DNA from: Aequorivita xiaoshiensis
GTDB taxonomy: Bacteria > Bacteroidota > Bacteroidia > Flavobacteriales > Flavobacteriaceae
DNA length: 64,000 bases
Direction of reading: 5' to 3'
Assembly: GCF_022008395.1 (NCBI RefSeq)
Contig: NZ_JAIRBB010000001.1
Location: forward strand, 372,001-436,000
The notes under the pieces are model-generated. The model searched no databases and was not told the DNA's origin. It saw nothing but the letters and a program-made list of their open reading frames with translations. A program made the position numbers and the translations under genes. Positions 18,214 through 27,588 of the stretch are shown one piece after another; position 1 is the first letter of the stretch, and each line of letters opens with the position of its first letter.

Positions 18214-21200
18214 ATGAGCACAAAATTTAAAGAATACAAAGGGCTAAACCTCCCTAAACTGGCGGAAGAAGTACTCGATTTCTGGAAAGATGAAAACATT
18301 TTTGAACAGAGTATTTCCATTCGTGAAGGAGCAAAACCATTTGTGTTTTTTGAAGGACCACCATCGGCAAACGGTCTTCCAGGAATACACCACGTTATGG
18401 CGCGAGCTATAAAAGACATCTTCTGTCGTTATAAAACCCAAAAAGGATATAAAGTAGATAGAAAAGCTGGGTGGGATACGCACGGTTTACCTATTGAGTT
18501 GGGAGTAGAAAAAGAATTAGGAATTACCAAAGAAGATATCGGCAAAAAGATTTCTGTTGAAGAATACAACGCTGCTTGTAAAAAAGCCGTGATGCGATAT
18601 ACAGATGTTTGGAACAACCTTACCGAACGCGCAGGGTATTGGGTAGATATGGAAGATCCATACATTACCTATGAACCAAAATACATGGAAACTGTTTGGT
18701 GGCTTTTAAAGGAAATCTACAACAAAAACTTAATTTATAAAGGCTATACCATTCAGCCATATTCTCCGAAAGCAGGGACTGGATTAAGTTCACACGAGCT
18801 TAACCAACCTGGAACTTATCAAGATGTTACAGATACAACTGTTGTTGCTCAGTTTAAAGCAGTTTCTGAAACCCTTCCAAGCTTTTTAACGGAAGAGTCA
18901 AAAGATATTTGGTTTATAGCTTGGACTACAACTCCTTGGACACTGCCAAGTAACACAGCGCTAACTGTAGGTCCAAAAATTGATTATGTATTAGTAAAAA
19001 CATTTAACCAATACACGTTTGAGCCTATAAACGTAATCTTGGCTAAAAATCTAGTTGCTAACCAATTCTCTAATAAATACGAGAAAGTAACAAATACTGA
19101 AGCGTTAGAGGCATACAATAAAGAGGATAAAAACATTCCATATTTAGTTGTAAAGGAATTTAAAGGCTCGGATTTAGTAGGTATTAAGTATGAGCAATTA
19201 TTAGATTATGCTCAACCTCACGACAACCCCGAAAATGCTTTTAGAATAATTGCAGGAGACTTCGTTACCACAGAAGATGGAACAGGGATAGTACATACAG
19301 CTCCAACTTTTGGTGCAGATGATGCGAAAGTTGCAAAAGATGCAGTTCCCGAGGTTCCTCCAATGCTGGTGCAAGACGAAAACGGAAATCTTGTACCGCT
19401 AGTAGATCTTCAGGGAAAATTTCGTCCAGAGATGAAGGAATTTGCTGGTAAATATGTAAAAAACGAATATTATGACGATGCTGATGTGCCAGAAAAGTCT
19501 GTTGACGTTGAAATCGCCATTAAATTAAAAATTGAAAACAAGGCATTTAAAGTAGAGAAATACCTTCACAGCTATCCTAACTGCTGGAGAACAGACAAAC
19601 CTATTTTATACTATCCATTGGATTCTTGGTTTATTAAAGTAACCGAGTTCCGCGATAGAATGCACGAATTAAACAAAGAAATAAATTGGAAGCCAAAAGC
19701 CACAGGTGAAGGTCGTTTTGGTAATTGGCTTGCCAATGCTAACGATTGGAACCTTTCACGTTCACGCTATTGGGGAATTCCTTTACCAATTTGGAGAACC
19801 GAAGACGGAAAAGAGGAAATCATAATTGGTTCAATTGAAGAGCTGAAAGCCGAAATGCAAAAAGCGGTTTCTGCAGGATTGATGGAAAAAGACATTTTTG
19901 AAAATTTCAAAGTTGGAGATTTCTCAAAAGAAAACTATGATAAGGTTGACCTTCATAAAAACATAGTTGATGGAATTACACTTGTATCTCCAAGTGGCAA
20001 GCCAATGAAGCGCGAATCAGATTTAATTGATGTTTGGTTTGATAGTGGAAGCATGCCTTACTCACAGTGGCACTACCCTTTCGAAAACAAGGAAAAAGTT
20101 GAAAAAACGTGGCGCCAAGCAGATTTTATTGCGGAAGGAGTTGACCAAACTCGTGGTTGGTTTTACACACTTCACGCAATTGCTACAATGATTTTTGATG
20201 ATGTAGCATATAAAAACGTAGTTTCAAACGGACTTGTATTAGATAAAAACGGTCAGAAAATGAGTAAGCGTTTAGGAAATGCTGTAGACCCATTCGAGAC
20301 TTTAGATACGTACGGCCCAGACGCTACACGCTGGTATATGATAAGCAATGCCAACCCTTGGGATAATTTAAAATTTGACCAAGACGGCATTTCAGAAATA
20401 CGAAATAAATTCTTCGGAACATTATATAATACGTACAGTTTTTTCAGTTTATATGCTAATCTCGATAAATTTGAGTATCTTGAAGAAGACGTTGCCTTTG
20501 AGGAAAGACCTGAAATAGACCGTTGGATACTTTCTGAATTACATACACTTATTAAAAAAGTAGATGAATATTATTCAGATTATGAGCCTACCAAAGCTAC
20601 ACGTGCAATTTCAGAATTTGTACAGGAGAATTTGAGCAATTGGTTTGTGCGATTAAGCAGAAGAAGATATTGGAAAACAGCTCGACCAAATCAAAATGGC
20701 GGAAGCACTAGTAACATCGATAAACTTTCGGCTTACCAAACGCTTTACACTTGCCTTGAAACCGTTGCTAAATTAGGTGCACCTGTAGCTCCATTTTTTA
20801 TGGATAGGCTTTACAAAGATTTAACAGAGGGCACATCTAAAGATAAAAAAGCTTCCGTACATTTGACCGATTTTCCAAAGGCAAATGCTGCGTTCGTTGA
20901 CAAAAAACTGGAACACAAAATGCAAAAAGCGCAAACTATATCATCATTGGTATTATCGTTGCGACAAAAAGAGAAGATTAAGGTACGTCAACCACTTCAG
21001 AAGATAATGATTCCTGTATTGGATGATTCTGATAAAGAAGAAATACTTGCTGTTTCCGATTTAATAAAAAGTGAAGTAAACGTAAAAGAGATAGAGCTTA
21101 TTGACGAAGGATCTGGTATGTTGGTAAAACAAATAAAACCAGACTTTAAGGTGCTAGGACCACGTTTTGGGAAAGATATGAAAGCTGTAGCAGCAGCAAT

Positions 21201-21645
21201 TTCCAAATTTGACCAACAACAAATTGCAGAAATTGAAAAAGAGGGGGAAATAACTGTATTTATTAACGAAATAAATACTAAATTGGCACTTGAAGATGTA
21301 ATTATTAGCTCTCAAGATATAGAAGGCTGGTTAGTAGCAAATGCTAATGGTATCACAGTAGCATTAGACGTTACCATAACACCAGATTTAAAAAATGAAG
21401 GTATAGCTCGTGAGCTTGTAAATCGAATTCAAAATCTGAGAAAGGATAGCGGGTTTGAAGTTACAGACAAAATAAAAGTTACACTTCAAAACAACGAATT
21501 ATTAGAGACTGCTGTAACACAATACACGCAGTATATTAAAGAAGAAACACTAACAGAGGTTATGCAGTTTCAACCAAATTTACAGGACGGTACAGAAATC
21601 GCATTTGATGAAATTGAAACACTTATTAGTATTATAAAACATTAG
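18214..21645 (+). CDS. ileS: isoleucyl-tRNA synthetase
   Basis: A 1143-residue class I aminoacyl-tRNA synthetase charging tRNA-Ile. The N-terminal catalytic core has the HIGH-type motif in SANGLPGIHH near residue 55 and the KMSKR loop in NGQKMSKRLGN near residue 685, with the editing (CP1) insertion between them and the anticodon-binding region after residue ~760. The length and the opening KFKEYKGLNLPKLAEEVL fit the longer, eukaryote-like IleS type usual in Bacteroidota rather than the ~940-residue E. coli type. The frame runs back to 18154, but the ATG at 18214 (MSTKFKEYKG) is the natural start. It is followed after three bases by the DksA-like gene and further on by lspA. Confidence 0.98.
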   Translation: MSTKFKEYKGLNLPKLAEEVLDFWKDENIFEQSISIREGAKPFVFFEGPPSANGLPGIHHVMARAIKDIFCRYKTQKGYKVDRKAGWDTHGLPIELGVEKELGITKEDIGKKISVEEYNAACKKAVMRYTDVWNNLTERAGYWVDMEDPYITYEPKYMETVWWLLKEIYNKNLIYKGYTIQPYSPKAGTGLSSHELNQPGTYQDVTDTTVVAQFKAVSETLPSFLTEESKDIWFIAWTTTPWTLPSNTALTVGPKIDYVLVKTFNQYTFEPINVILAKNLVANQFSNKYEKVTNTEALEAYNKEDKNIPYLVVKEFKGSDLVGIKYEQLLDYAQPHDNPENAFRIIAGDFVTTEDGTGIVHTAPTFGADDAKVAKDAVPEVPPMLVQDENGNLVPLVDLQGKFRPEMKEFAGKYVKNEYYDDADVPEKSVDVEIAIKLKIENKAFKVEKYLHSYPNCWRTDKPILYYPLDSWFIKVTEFRDRMHELNKEINWKPKATGEGRFGNWLANANDWNLSRSRYWGIPLPIWRTEDGKEEIIIGSIEELKAEMQKAVSAGLMEKDIFENFKVGDFSKENYDKVDLHKNIVDGITLVSPSGKPMKRESDLIDVWFDSGSMPYSQWHYPFENKEKVEKTWRQADFIAEGVDQTRGWFYTLHAIATMIFDDVAYKNVVSNGLVLDKNGQKMSKRLGNAVDPFETLDTYGPDATRWYMISNANPWDNLKFDQDGISEIRNKFFGTLYNTYSFFSLYANLDKFEYLEEDVAFEERPEIDRWILSELHTLIKKVDEYYSDYEPTKATRAISEFVQENLSNWFVRLSRRRYWKTARPNQNGGSTSNIDKLSAYQTLYTCLETVAKLGAPVAPFFMDRLYKDLTEGTSKDKKASVHLTDFPKANAAFVDKKLEHKMQKAQTISSLVLSLRQKEKIKVRQPLQKIMIPVLDDSDKEEILAVSDLIKSEVNVKEIELIDEGSGMLVKQIKPDFKVLGPRFGKDMKAVAAAISKFDQQQIAEIEKEGEITVFINEINTKLALEDVIISSQDIEGWLVANANGITVALDVTITPDLKNEGIARELVNRIQNLRKDSGFEVTDKIKVTLQNNELLETAVTQYTQYIKEETLTEVMQFQPNLQDGTEIAFDEIETLISIIKH

Positions 21646-21648
21646 ATT

Positions 21649-22032
21649 ATGACTGACACAGAAAAAACCAGATATTCAGATGCTGAGCTAGAAGAGTTTA
21701 GAGCGCTTTTAAATGAAAAAATCGCCAATGCAACTGAACAGCTAGAACTTATCCAAAGTGCTTATAAAAACGATAGCAATAATGGTACAGATGATACCTC
21801 ACCTACATTCAAAGCTTTTGATGAAGGAAGTGAGGTTATGAGCAAGGAAACTTCTTCACAATTGGCTATTCGCCAGGAAAAGTTTATCCGAGACCTTAAA
21901 AATGCATTGGTGCGTATTGAAAACAAAACTTATGGAATTTGCCGTGTTACAGGTAAGTTGATAAACAAAGAGCGTTTAAAACTTGTTCCACACGCTACAT
22001 TGAGTATTGAGGCTAAAAACTTACAAAAGTAA
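21649..22032 (+). CDS. TraR/DksA-family regulator lacking most zinc-finger cysteines
   Basis: A 127-residue protein of the DksA/TraR family, which binds in the RNA polymerase secondary channel. An N-terminal helical hairpin (residues ~10-60, with many Glu/Lys) is followed by a linker (FKAFDEGSEVMSKETSSQLA) and the C-terminal finger region. In DksA the finger has two CxxC pairs; here the first reads CRVT and the second is replaced by LSIEAK, leaving one cysteine of four. The fold must therefore be held without zinc. It starts three bases after ileS, so it is cotranscribed with it, and ends at a terminator at 22066-22088. Confidence 0.88.
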   Translation: MTDTEKTRYSDAELEEFRALLNEKIANATEQLELIQSAYKNDSNNGTDDTSPTFKAFDEGSEVMSKETSSQLAIRQEKFIRDLKNALVRIENKTYGICRVTGKLINKERLKLVPHATLSIEAKNLQK

Positions 22033-22065
22033 TTTAGACTGCTGACTTATTTTAAAATCATAATT

Positions 22066-22088
22066 GCCCCGAGAAATTCGGGGCTTTT
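22066..22088 (+). terminator. intrinsic terminator of the ileS/dksA-like operon
   Basis: GCCCCGA (22066-22072) pairs with TCGGGGC (22078-22084) around GAAAT, followed by TTTT. Confidence 0.88.
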
Positions 22089-22219
22089 CTATGGAATACA
22101 ATTTCTAAAATCATCAATTGAATAAAGTATAATTGTCAATTGTCCATTTAAATCACTTCCTATTGAAACTGAAAGAAATAACCAAAGTATTTCAGTACTA
22201 AGTATAGATAAATATTACT

Positions 22220-22227
22220 ATTTTTGC
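22220..22227 (+). promoter_or_regulatory. possible -7 box for lspA
   Basis: TATTTTTG fits TAnnTTTG; the -33 element is unclear. It would give a leader of about 100 nt before lspA. The spacer 22033-22334 otherwise holds only the terminator at 22066-22088. Confidence 0.4.
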
Positions 22228-22334
22228 CGTCATTCTCAAAAGATATGCTATTGGAAAACCCTGTTTTTTAAAGTAAAGATTTAAAACAATGGTTCTATAA
22301 ACCTGTATAGCTGAAAAGCAATTGCCGAAAAAAT

Positions 22335-22934
22335 ATGAGTATTAAAAAAGCCTCTCTCATTATTATTTTGATCTTATTGATAGATCAAATTTCAAAGTAT
22401 TACATCAAGACTAACTTTATGTTAGGTGAAGAAATTCGTGTTTTCGATTGGTTCAGAATACTGTTTGTAGAAAATGAAGGTATGGCTTGGGGGGCTAAAA
22501 TTCCAGGAGAATACGGCAAACTTTTTTTAACGCTATTTAGAATCGTAGCTATTGGCGGAATTGGATATTGGCTGTGGGACTCGGTTAGAAAAAACGCTCC
22601 TAAGATTTTAATTTTATGTATCTCCTTGGTTTTTGCTGGGGCATTAGGTAATATTATAGACTCGGTATTTTACGGTATTATTTTTAATGACAGCTATGGA
22701 CAAGTAGCCACTTTATTCCCGGAAGAGGGTGGATACGGAACACTTTTTCACGGAAAAGTAGTAGATATGCTATACTTCCCATTATACGGAGGCACACTCC
22801 CAGAATGGATTCCTTTTTTCGGAGGAACATATTTTACATTCTTCGATCCTGTATTCAATATTGCTGATTCTGCTATTAGCGTTGGGGTTATTTTATTACT
22901 TCTTTTTAATAAAACCGCATTTCCTAAGAAATAA
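22335..22934 (+). CDS. lspA: signal peptidase II (prolipoprotein signal peptidase)
   Basis: A 199-residue inner-membrane aspartyl protease that cleaves lipoprotein signal peptides after lipidation. Four membrane helices are visible. The first carries the family LLIDQISKYYI signature. The two catalytic aspartates lie in GNIIDSVFYG near residue 115 and FNIADSAISVG near residue 182. The chain is longer than the E. coli enzyme (164 residues) because of an insertion between the catalytic motifs (VATLFPEEGGYGTLFHGKV), usual for Bacteroidota. Several predicted lipoproteins in this window would be its substrates. Confidence 0.96.
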   Translation: MSIKKASLIIILILLIDQISKYYIKTNFMLGEEIRVFDWFRILFVENEGMAWGAKIPGEYGKLFLTLFRIVAIGGIGYWLWDSVRKNAPKILILCISLVFAGALGNIIDSVFYGIIFNDSYGQVATLFPEEGGYGTLFHGKVVDMLYFPLYGGTLPEWIPFFGGTYFTFFDPVFNIADSAISVGVILLLLFNKTAFPKK

Positions 22935-22964
22935 GAACTTATTAAGCTGTAACGTTATGCCACG

Positions 22965-23387
22965 TCATGCCATTGGAGCAAGCAGTTTGAATGGATAATA
23001 GGGGATATTTCGAAGCACCCAATACAATAATGCCATCCCGAAAAAACTAAATATAAATAGTTTGCTGTAAAAAAGCCTAAATCTGTGCTTGGTACCGAAT
23101 ATCCAATTTACAATTGTAACCCCAAGACCATAAACCATTATAGGAATTGTTATCACCATTAATGGATTAAACCTAAAGGCCCCTATAATATTTCCGTGTA
23201 ACAGTAGATGAATTGCTCGCTGTGAACCACAGCCCGGACAATAAAAACCAGAAACGTAATAAAAAGGACATGGAATAAATAAGGTTGTCGATGGATTGTA
23301 TATATAGTATACAAAAATAAAGCCCCCAATAAGTGATAAAATGAGGGCTATTTTAAAAATTTTAAGTTTATCCTGCCAAAAAGCCAC
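22965..23387 (-). CDS. DUF2752 membrane protein
   Basis: A 140-residue membrane protein with three hydrophobic helices. The DUF2752 signature is clear: CPFYYVSGFYCPGCGSQRA near residues 36-55, then FRFNPLMVITIPIMV. The conserved cysteines (CPGCG) could bind metal, but no function is known. The start overlaps the end of the CD225 gene by 20 bp, indicating translational coupling. The two families often occur side by side in Bacteroidota. Confidence 0.88.
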   Translation of the reverse strand: MAFWQDKLKIFKIALILSLIGGFIFVYYIYNPSTTLFIPCPFYYVSGFYCPGCGSQRAIHLLLHGNIIGAFRFNPLMVITIPIMVYGLGVTIVNWIFGTKHRFRLFYSKLFIFSFFGMALLYWVLRNIPYYPFKLLAPMA

Positions 23388-23652
23388 CTAATCCCAAGAT
23401 TACAATAAATATTACATAAAGTACTAAGAAAGCTATAGAGATAACAGCTCCCCAGATTGCCCATTTTTTAGCATCACTAGCTGCTTTATGTGCGCCAGCA
23501 ACATCCCCACGAGCCCAAAGCTCGTTAACTTTTGCCGCTTTAATTATTGAAACTATACCTAATGGTAGGCAACATAAAATTGTACAAAGAATTGCCCATA
23601 CTAAGTTATTATCTGGTGGACTTCCTTGAGGTTGATTAATTTGATTTTCCAT
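23368..23652 (-). CDS. CD225/dispanin-family small membrane protein
   Basis: A 94-residue protein with two hydrophobic helices in the CD225 (interferon-induced transmembrane-like) pattern: LVWAILCTILCCLPLGIVSIIKAAKVNELWARGD, here residues ~18-51, then a basic linker (AHKAASDAKKWAIWG) and a second helix. The N-terminus is proline/glutamine-rich, as usual. The cellular role in bacteria is unknown. It is the first gene of a two-gene unit with the DUF2752 protein. Confidence 0.88.
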   Translation of the reverse strand: MENQINQPQGSPPDNNLVWAILCTILCCLPLGIVSIIKAAKVNELWARGDVAGAHKAASDAKKWAIWGAVISIAFLVLYVIFIVILGLGGFLAG

Positions 23653-23703
23653 TAAAATTAAAATGAGTTAGTTAGAAATAATTTATTTTCTAAAGATAAA
23701 CTC

Positions 23704-24273
23704 TTAATTTAAAAAATCAATGATATTTGTGGGAGTTACACAATAATGTAGTGGAATATCTGTGTTTTCGTAAGGAATTTCAGATTCAGCATCAAAAAAT
23801 GAAAGTCCAATAAATACAGCTGTAGACTTACATTTTTTCAAAAACCTATCGTAAAAACCTTTTCCGTAACCTACCCTATTACCTTTTTTATCGTAAGCTA
23901 ATAAAGGAACAAAGACCACATCTATTATTTCTGCCGGCACTTCTATTCCGGAAACAGGTTCCGGAATCCCATATTCTGAAGTTTTTAAAACAGTATTTTC
24001 CTGTAACAATATATTTTTCATTTCACTTGAAGAAAACTCAGCTTTGGGAATGATAATGCTTTTATCCTTTCCCTGTAATATATGCAAAAGGTACTCCGTA
24101 TTAATCTCTTGTTTTCCTGTGATAGTAAGAAAGATATGATAATTGGTTTTATCCCAAATTGGCAGTTTTAAGGCCTGATTTGCTATCTGCAAGCTCATTT
24201 CATCAATAGCTTCATCAGAAAGACTTTGGCGTAATTCTTTATATTTTTTTCGCAATGTGAGTTTGTCGAGCAT
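23704..24273 (-). CDS. 5-formyltetrahydrofolate cyclo-ligase
   Basis: A 189-residue cytoplasmic enzyme converting 5-formyl-THF to 5,10-methenyl-THF with ATP, returning stored folate to one-carbon metabolism. Family marks are the basic N-terminus (LRKKYKELRQSLS), the VFVPLLAYDKKGNRVGYGKGFYDRFL segment around residues 127-153 (the nucleotide/folate-binding GxGxGYYD region) and a late IGLSFFDAESEIP. The frame extends upstream to 24294, but the ATG at 24273 (MLDKLTLRKKY) is the normal start. A well-formed promoter lies at 24351-24381. Confidence 0.95.
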   Translation of the reverse strand: MLDKLTLRKKYKELRQSLSDEAIDEMSLQIANQALKLPIWDKTNYHIFLTITGKQEINTEYLLHILQGKDKSIIIPKAEFSSSEMKNILLQENTVLKTSEYGIPEPVSGIEVPAEIIDVVFVPLLAYDKKGNRVGYGKGFYDRFLKKCKSTAVFIGLSFFDAESEIPYENTDIPLHYCVTPTNIIDFLN

Positions 24274-24350
24274 AATACAGACAATATAATACAAGTAACT
24301 TGAGACAGAAATTTTATTTCTAAAATTTACTGTAATTATTTATAAGTACA

Positions 24351-24381
24351 CAAATATAGGGATTGGAGTCTCTCTATTCAA
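24351..24381 (-). promoter_or_regulatory. Bacteroidota-type promoter for 5-formyl-THF cyclo-ligase
   Basis: On the minus strand TTG (24381-24379), 20 bp, TATATTTG (24358-24351): an excellent match, with the start codon 78 bp further on. Confidence 0.7.
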
Positions 24382-24409
24382 TTTATAATTTGGATAGAAA
24401 TAACAGTAT

Positions 24410-24435
24410 AAAAAAAGAGAGGCCAAAACCTCTCT
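24410..24435 (-). terminator. intrinsic terminator of the DUF4168 gene
   Basis: AGAGAGG (24416-24422) and CCTCTCT (24429-24435) enclose CCAAAA; on the minus strand the stem is followed by a T-run (complement of 24410-24415). Confidence 0.85.
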
Positions 24436-24460
24436 CTTTATATATATTTAGAATATTATA

Positions 24461-24916
24461 TTATTCCTGACTTTTCATTAAAATAGCTTCCACACGTTGC
24501 TGCAAGGTTTTATCATTTTGAATTAAACCCGCAAGTGCTTCAAAACGTTCCATTGTTAAGCCAGTAGCAATTATTCTCTGACTTGCTTCTTTTTCCAATT
24601 CTGGTTGCAATTTTTGTATTTTTTCGATTGCACTTTGATGCATTTTTAATTCTTCGTCTGTGGCTTCAACCTTTAGTTCTGGATTCATACTAGCTTGCTG
24701 AATTGCACTAAAACGTTGTACATCTATTCCTTCTGCTTCAATAATTTGAACCATCTTTTGTTGTGCCGTTTGATTTTGAACTTGTAATTCGATATAAGCA
24801 TTGGCAAATTTTGTTAACTCTGCCTCACTAACTTGGTTATCTTGGGCAAAAAGACCAAAAGTCCCCAACATTGATACAAATAAAAATACACTTTTAAGTT
24901 TTACTGATTTTAACAT
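24461..24916 (-). CDS. DUF4168 exported protein
   Basis: A 151-residue exported protein: signal peptide about residues 1-24 (ending GLFAQ), then an almost wholly helical, charged body with two similar blocks around VSEAELTKFANAYIELQ (residues ~29-45) and ASQRIIATGLTMERFEAL (~115-132), as in DUF4168. No catalytic motif is seen, and the location is likely periplasmic. It is a single-gene unit with its own terminator. Upstream (24917-25144) I see nothing recognisable. Confidence 0.82.
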   Translation of the reverse strand: MLKSVKLKSVFLFVSMLGTFGLFAQDNQVSEAELTKFANAYIELQVQNQTAQQKMVQIIEAEGIDVQRFSAIQQASMNPELKVEATDEELKMHQSAIEKIQKLQPELEKEASQRIIATGLTMERFEALAGLIQNDKTLQQRVEAILMKSQE

Positions 24917-25144
24917 AATTGTTATTTAAAGATAAAATGATTAGAAGAATTGACTCAATAATAAGATAGGTCTAAATGAGAAATCAATGTCAATTGTCAA
25001 TTCCGAAAGTTTCAAAGCTAACTGCATCATTAAAGCCTACCAATAAAAATCACTTTATTAACTTAAATTTAGTAGTATTTTATGATTCATACGACTGAAT
25101 AATAATGTATTACAAAACTATTTGCTAATAAAATTTACTTATGT

Positions 25145-26158
25145 TTAAACTCTTTCGAGATTTTCTTCTTCAGATTCAGAGGTATTTGGAATAATTGCTG
25201 TAGAGATATGAAATATTGCATCCCCTTGATTTACAATGGGCGATTGATTAACATTTATAATATACCCATCGTTAGGAGACAAAACTTTAAAACGCATTTT
25301 ACCATATGGATCTGTAATGGTAGCTAAAAACTCTCCTTTTTTTACGTGTTTATTACAGTCAATTTTTACATGTAAAAGGCCACTTCTAACGGCACGAATC
25401 CACTTACTTTTTTCGATAATTACAGTTTCAGATTCAGCAACTGCAACACTATGTCTAGAACCTAACATATCCAAATGTTTTAAAAATCGCATAATACCTT
25501 CAACACCTTCTCTTGCTATATCTTTATTGCTATCCAAGCTCTTACCACCTTCAAAAAGCAATGAAGGTATTCCCATTTTGAAGCAAGTTTTTCTATAGGA
25601 TTTCTCTATTGTATTGGAATAAACTGTGAATGGCGCATTAAAAACCTTGGCTAGTTCCAACAACTTTTCGTCATCTGGTTTTATACGTATTTGTGGAGCA
25701 TTGAACCTACTAGCCCCTCCTGTATGAAAATCTAAACAGTAATCTGCGTGTGGCAAAACTTTTTTAGTAAAATGATAGGCTACCCTACTTGCTAACGAAC
25801 CTGTTTTAGTTCCTGGAAACACACGATTTAAGTCACGTCCATCAGGAAAATTTCGATCGCCATTAAGGAATCCAAAAACATTGAGAATTGGAATACAAAT
25901 TATTGTACCTCGTTTTGGCTTGTTTATCTTTTTAGCAATAACCTGCCTTACTATTTCTACACCGTTAATTTCATCGCCGTGAAGAGCTGCTGTTATTAAA
26001 ACTGTTGGCCCTGGGATTTTAGATCGTTCAACGATTATTGGTATTTCTACTTTGGTTGATGTATACAGCTTTGCAATACTAAAATCTACTGTACGGCTTT
26101 CACCTAGGGCAATACGTTCATTTAAAATAACTATATCGCGTTCTTCTTTTTTGGCCAT
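25145..26158 (-). CDS. succinylglutamate desuccinylase/aspartoacylase-family zinc hydrolase
   Basis: A 337-residue metallohydrolase of the AstE/AspA family, which has the M14 carboxypeptidase fold. Zinc ligands are visible in AALHGDEINGVE (His and Glu, residues ~58-70) and in YCLDFHTGG (His, ~residue 142). The C-terminal ~90 residues form a lipoyl-like beta domain (GLLHVKIDCNKHVKKGEFLATI). It starts two bases after a rimK gene and is therefore in the same operon as a protein glutamate ligase and a retropepsin-like protein. Given the fold, removal of glutamate or another acidic group from the RimK product is a plausible role, but this is inference. Confidence 0.88.
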   Translation of the reverse strand: MAKKEERDIVILNERIALGESRTVDFSIAKLYTSTKVEIPIIVERSKIPGPTVLITAALHGDEINGVEIVRQVIAKKINKPKRGTIICIPILNVFGFLNGDRNFPDGRDLNRVFPGTKTGSLASRVAYHFTKKVLPHADYCLDFHTGGASRFNAPQIRIKPDDEKLLELAKVFNAPFTVYSNTIEKSYRKTCFKMGIPSLLFEGGKSLDSNKDIAREGVEGIMRFLKHLDMLGSRHSVAVAESETVIIEKSKWIRAVRSGLLHVKIDCNKHVKKGEFLATITDPYGKMRFKVLSPNDGYIINVNQSPIVNQGDAIFHISTAIIPNTSESEEENLERV

Positions 26159-26160
26159 AA

Positions 26161-27033
26161 TTATACGTTACGCTCTATATACTTGATAATTGAGTTAGCA
26201 ATATCTTTTCCTGTTGCCGTTTCGATTCCTTCCAAACCAGGAGAGGAGTTAACTTCCAAAATAAGTGGCCCACGTGCAGATTGAAGCATATCAACTCCAG
26301 CAATGCCAAGTCCCATAGCCTTTGCTGCTTTTAAAGCTGCAGTTTCTTCTTCATCTGTTAGTTTTATAACCGATGCCGAACCACCTCGGTGTAAATTACT
26401 TCTAAACTCACCTTCTTTCCCTTGTCTTTTCATCGCACCAACAATCTGACCATCTACAATAAACGCACGAATATCGGCTCCTCCAGCTTCTTTGATAAAC
26501 TCTTGCACAATTACACGTGCTTGTAAATTATTGAAGGCTTCAATTACAGATTCAGCAGCCTTTCTAGTTTCAACTAGAATAACGCCAATTCCTTGTGTAC
26601 CCTCTAATAATTTAACAATTACGGGAGCACCTCCTGCCTGATCAACAATTTCTTTTACATTTTTTGAATAGTTTGTAAAAACGGTTTTCGGAAGTCCTAA
26701 TCCTGCACGAGATAAAATTTGTAAACTTCTCAATTTATCACGCGAACGCACTAATGCTTGCGATTCGGTAGTTGTAAAAACATGTTGCATTTCAAATTGA
26801 CGAACCACCGCAGTTCCGTAAAATGTAACTGAAGCACCAATACGAGGAATAATGGCATCGGTATGATCCAGCTTTTGACCCTTATACATTATTACAGGGT
26901 TTTTCTTTTCAATAACTATATCGCACTTTGCATGATTTATAACCTCAACCTCGTGATTTCTAGCTTTAGCGGCTTCCACAAGTCGCCTAGTAGAATATAG
27001 GTTAGCATTTGCGGATAGTATTCTGATTTTCAT
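26161..27033 (-). CDS. rimK: RimK-family ATP-grasp glutamate ligase (copy 1)
   Basis: A 290-residue ATP-grasp ligase of the RimK family; the E. coli enzyme adds glutamates to the C-terminus of ribosomal protein S6. Visible motifs include [15 protein letters not shown] near residue 62, [11 protein letters not shown] near 100, the ATP-grasp lysine and glycine loop [18 protein letters not shown] around 138-155, [19 protein letters not shown] near 210 and the metal-binding [14 protein letters not shown] near 262. It overlaps the retropepsin-like gene upstream by four bases and precedes the AstE-like hydrolase by two, so all three are translationally linked. A second copy lies at 27589-28473. Confidence 0.93.
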   Translation of the reverse strand: MKIRILSANANLYSTRRLVEAAKARNHEVEVINHAKCDIVIEKKNPVIMYKGQKLDHTDAIIPRIGASVTFYGTAVVRQFEMQHVFTTTESQALVRSRDKLRSLQILSRAGLGLPKTVFTNYSKNVKEIVDQAGGAPVIVKLLEGTQGIGVILVETRKAAESVIEAFNNLQARVIVQEFIKEAGGADIRAFIVDGQIVGAMKRQGKEGEFRSNLHRGGSASVIKLTDEEETAALKAAKAMGLGIAGVDMLQSARGPLILEVNSSPGLEGIETATGKDIANSIIKYIERNV

Positions 27034-27455
27034 TTTTTAGTTTTTAATTTATACGAAAGATTGGTCTTGTTGATGTCCACAACATATTTATTGCTCAAAA
27101 AACTTCTGCCTAAAAGCACAGGAAAACGCATTTCCTCTCGATCACTTAGGGTTAAATAAATTTCTTGAGTTTTTCCGAAAAGAAGGATTTCCGTTTTTAT
27201 TCTATATCTAGCCTCAGATTGTCCGTTACTACTTTTTACAACTTTTACGTCGTACTCGTCAAAGATAATTTCCTTTTCGTGATAGCTTGGATGTTCTTCG
27301 TCTAAAAACAAGCATTTTAGGTAATTATCTTCAACCTTTACATTTTTGCAATGAATCGATGAAGTATATGCACCCGTGTCAATTTTCACTTCAACATCAA
27401 ACAGATTGAGTAAAGGAAAATCAGCTTTGTCTATTCTACCAATGTTTCTTTTCAA
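27030..27455 (-). CDS. RimB-like retropepsin-fold protein (RimK-associated)
   Basis: A 141-residue protein of the family usually named 'ATP-dependent zinc protease' or RimK/LysX-associated, but which has a retroviral-type aspartyl protease fold. The catalytic-type motif DTGA is in [17 protein letters not shown] near residue 27, and a second family block, [19 protein letters not shown], is near residue 110. In Pseudomonas an analogous small protein (RimB) works with RimK. It overlaps rimK copy 1 by four bases (ATGA) and lies 133 bp downstream of rimK copy 2. Whether it cuts glutamyl tails or other targets cannot be read here. Confidence 0.85.
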   Translation of the reverse strand: MKRNIGRIDKADFPLLNLFDVEVKIDTGAYTSSIHCKNVKVEDNYLKCLFLDEEHPSYHEKEIIFDEYDVKVVKSSNGQSEARYRIKTEILLFGKTQEIYLTLSDREEMRFPVLLGRSFLSNKYVVDINKTNLSYKLKTKK

Positions 27456-27588
27456 TGTATTTCAGGTTTTTACATATGCAAGGTATGAAAACGTATTTGA
27501 AATTAAAATGGAATTCAATCCTTAACAGCAGATAATACATTAAAATTGTTTTGTATTTTTGATTAATTGAGACGAGTTATTATTCGGC

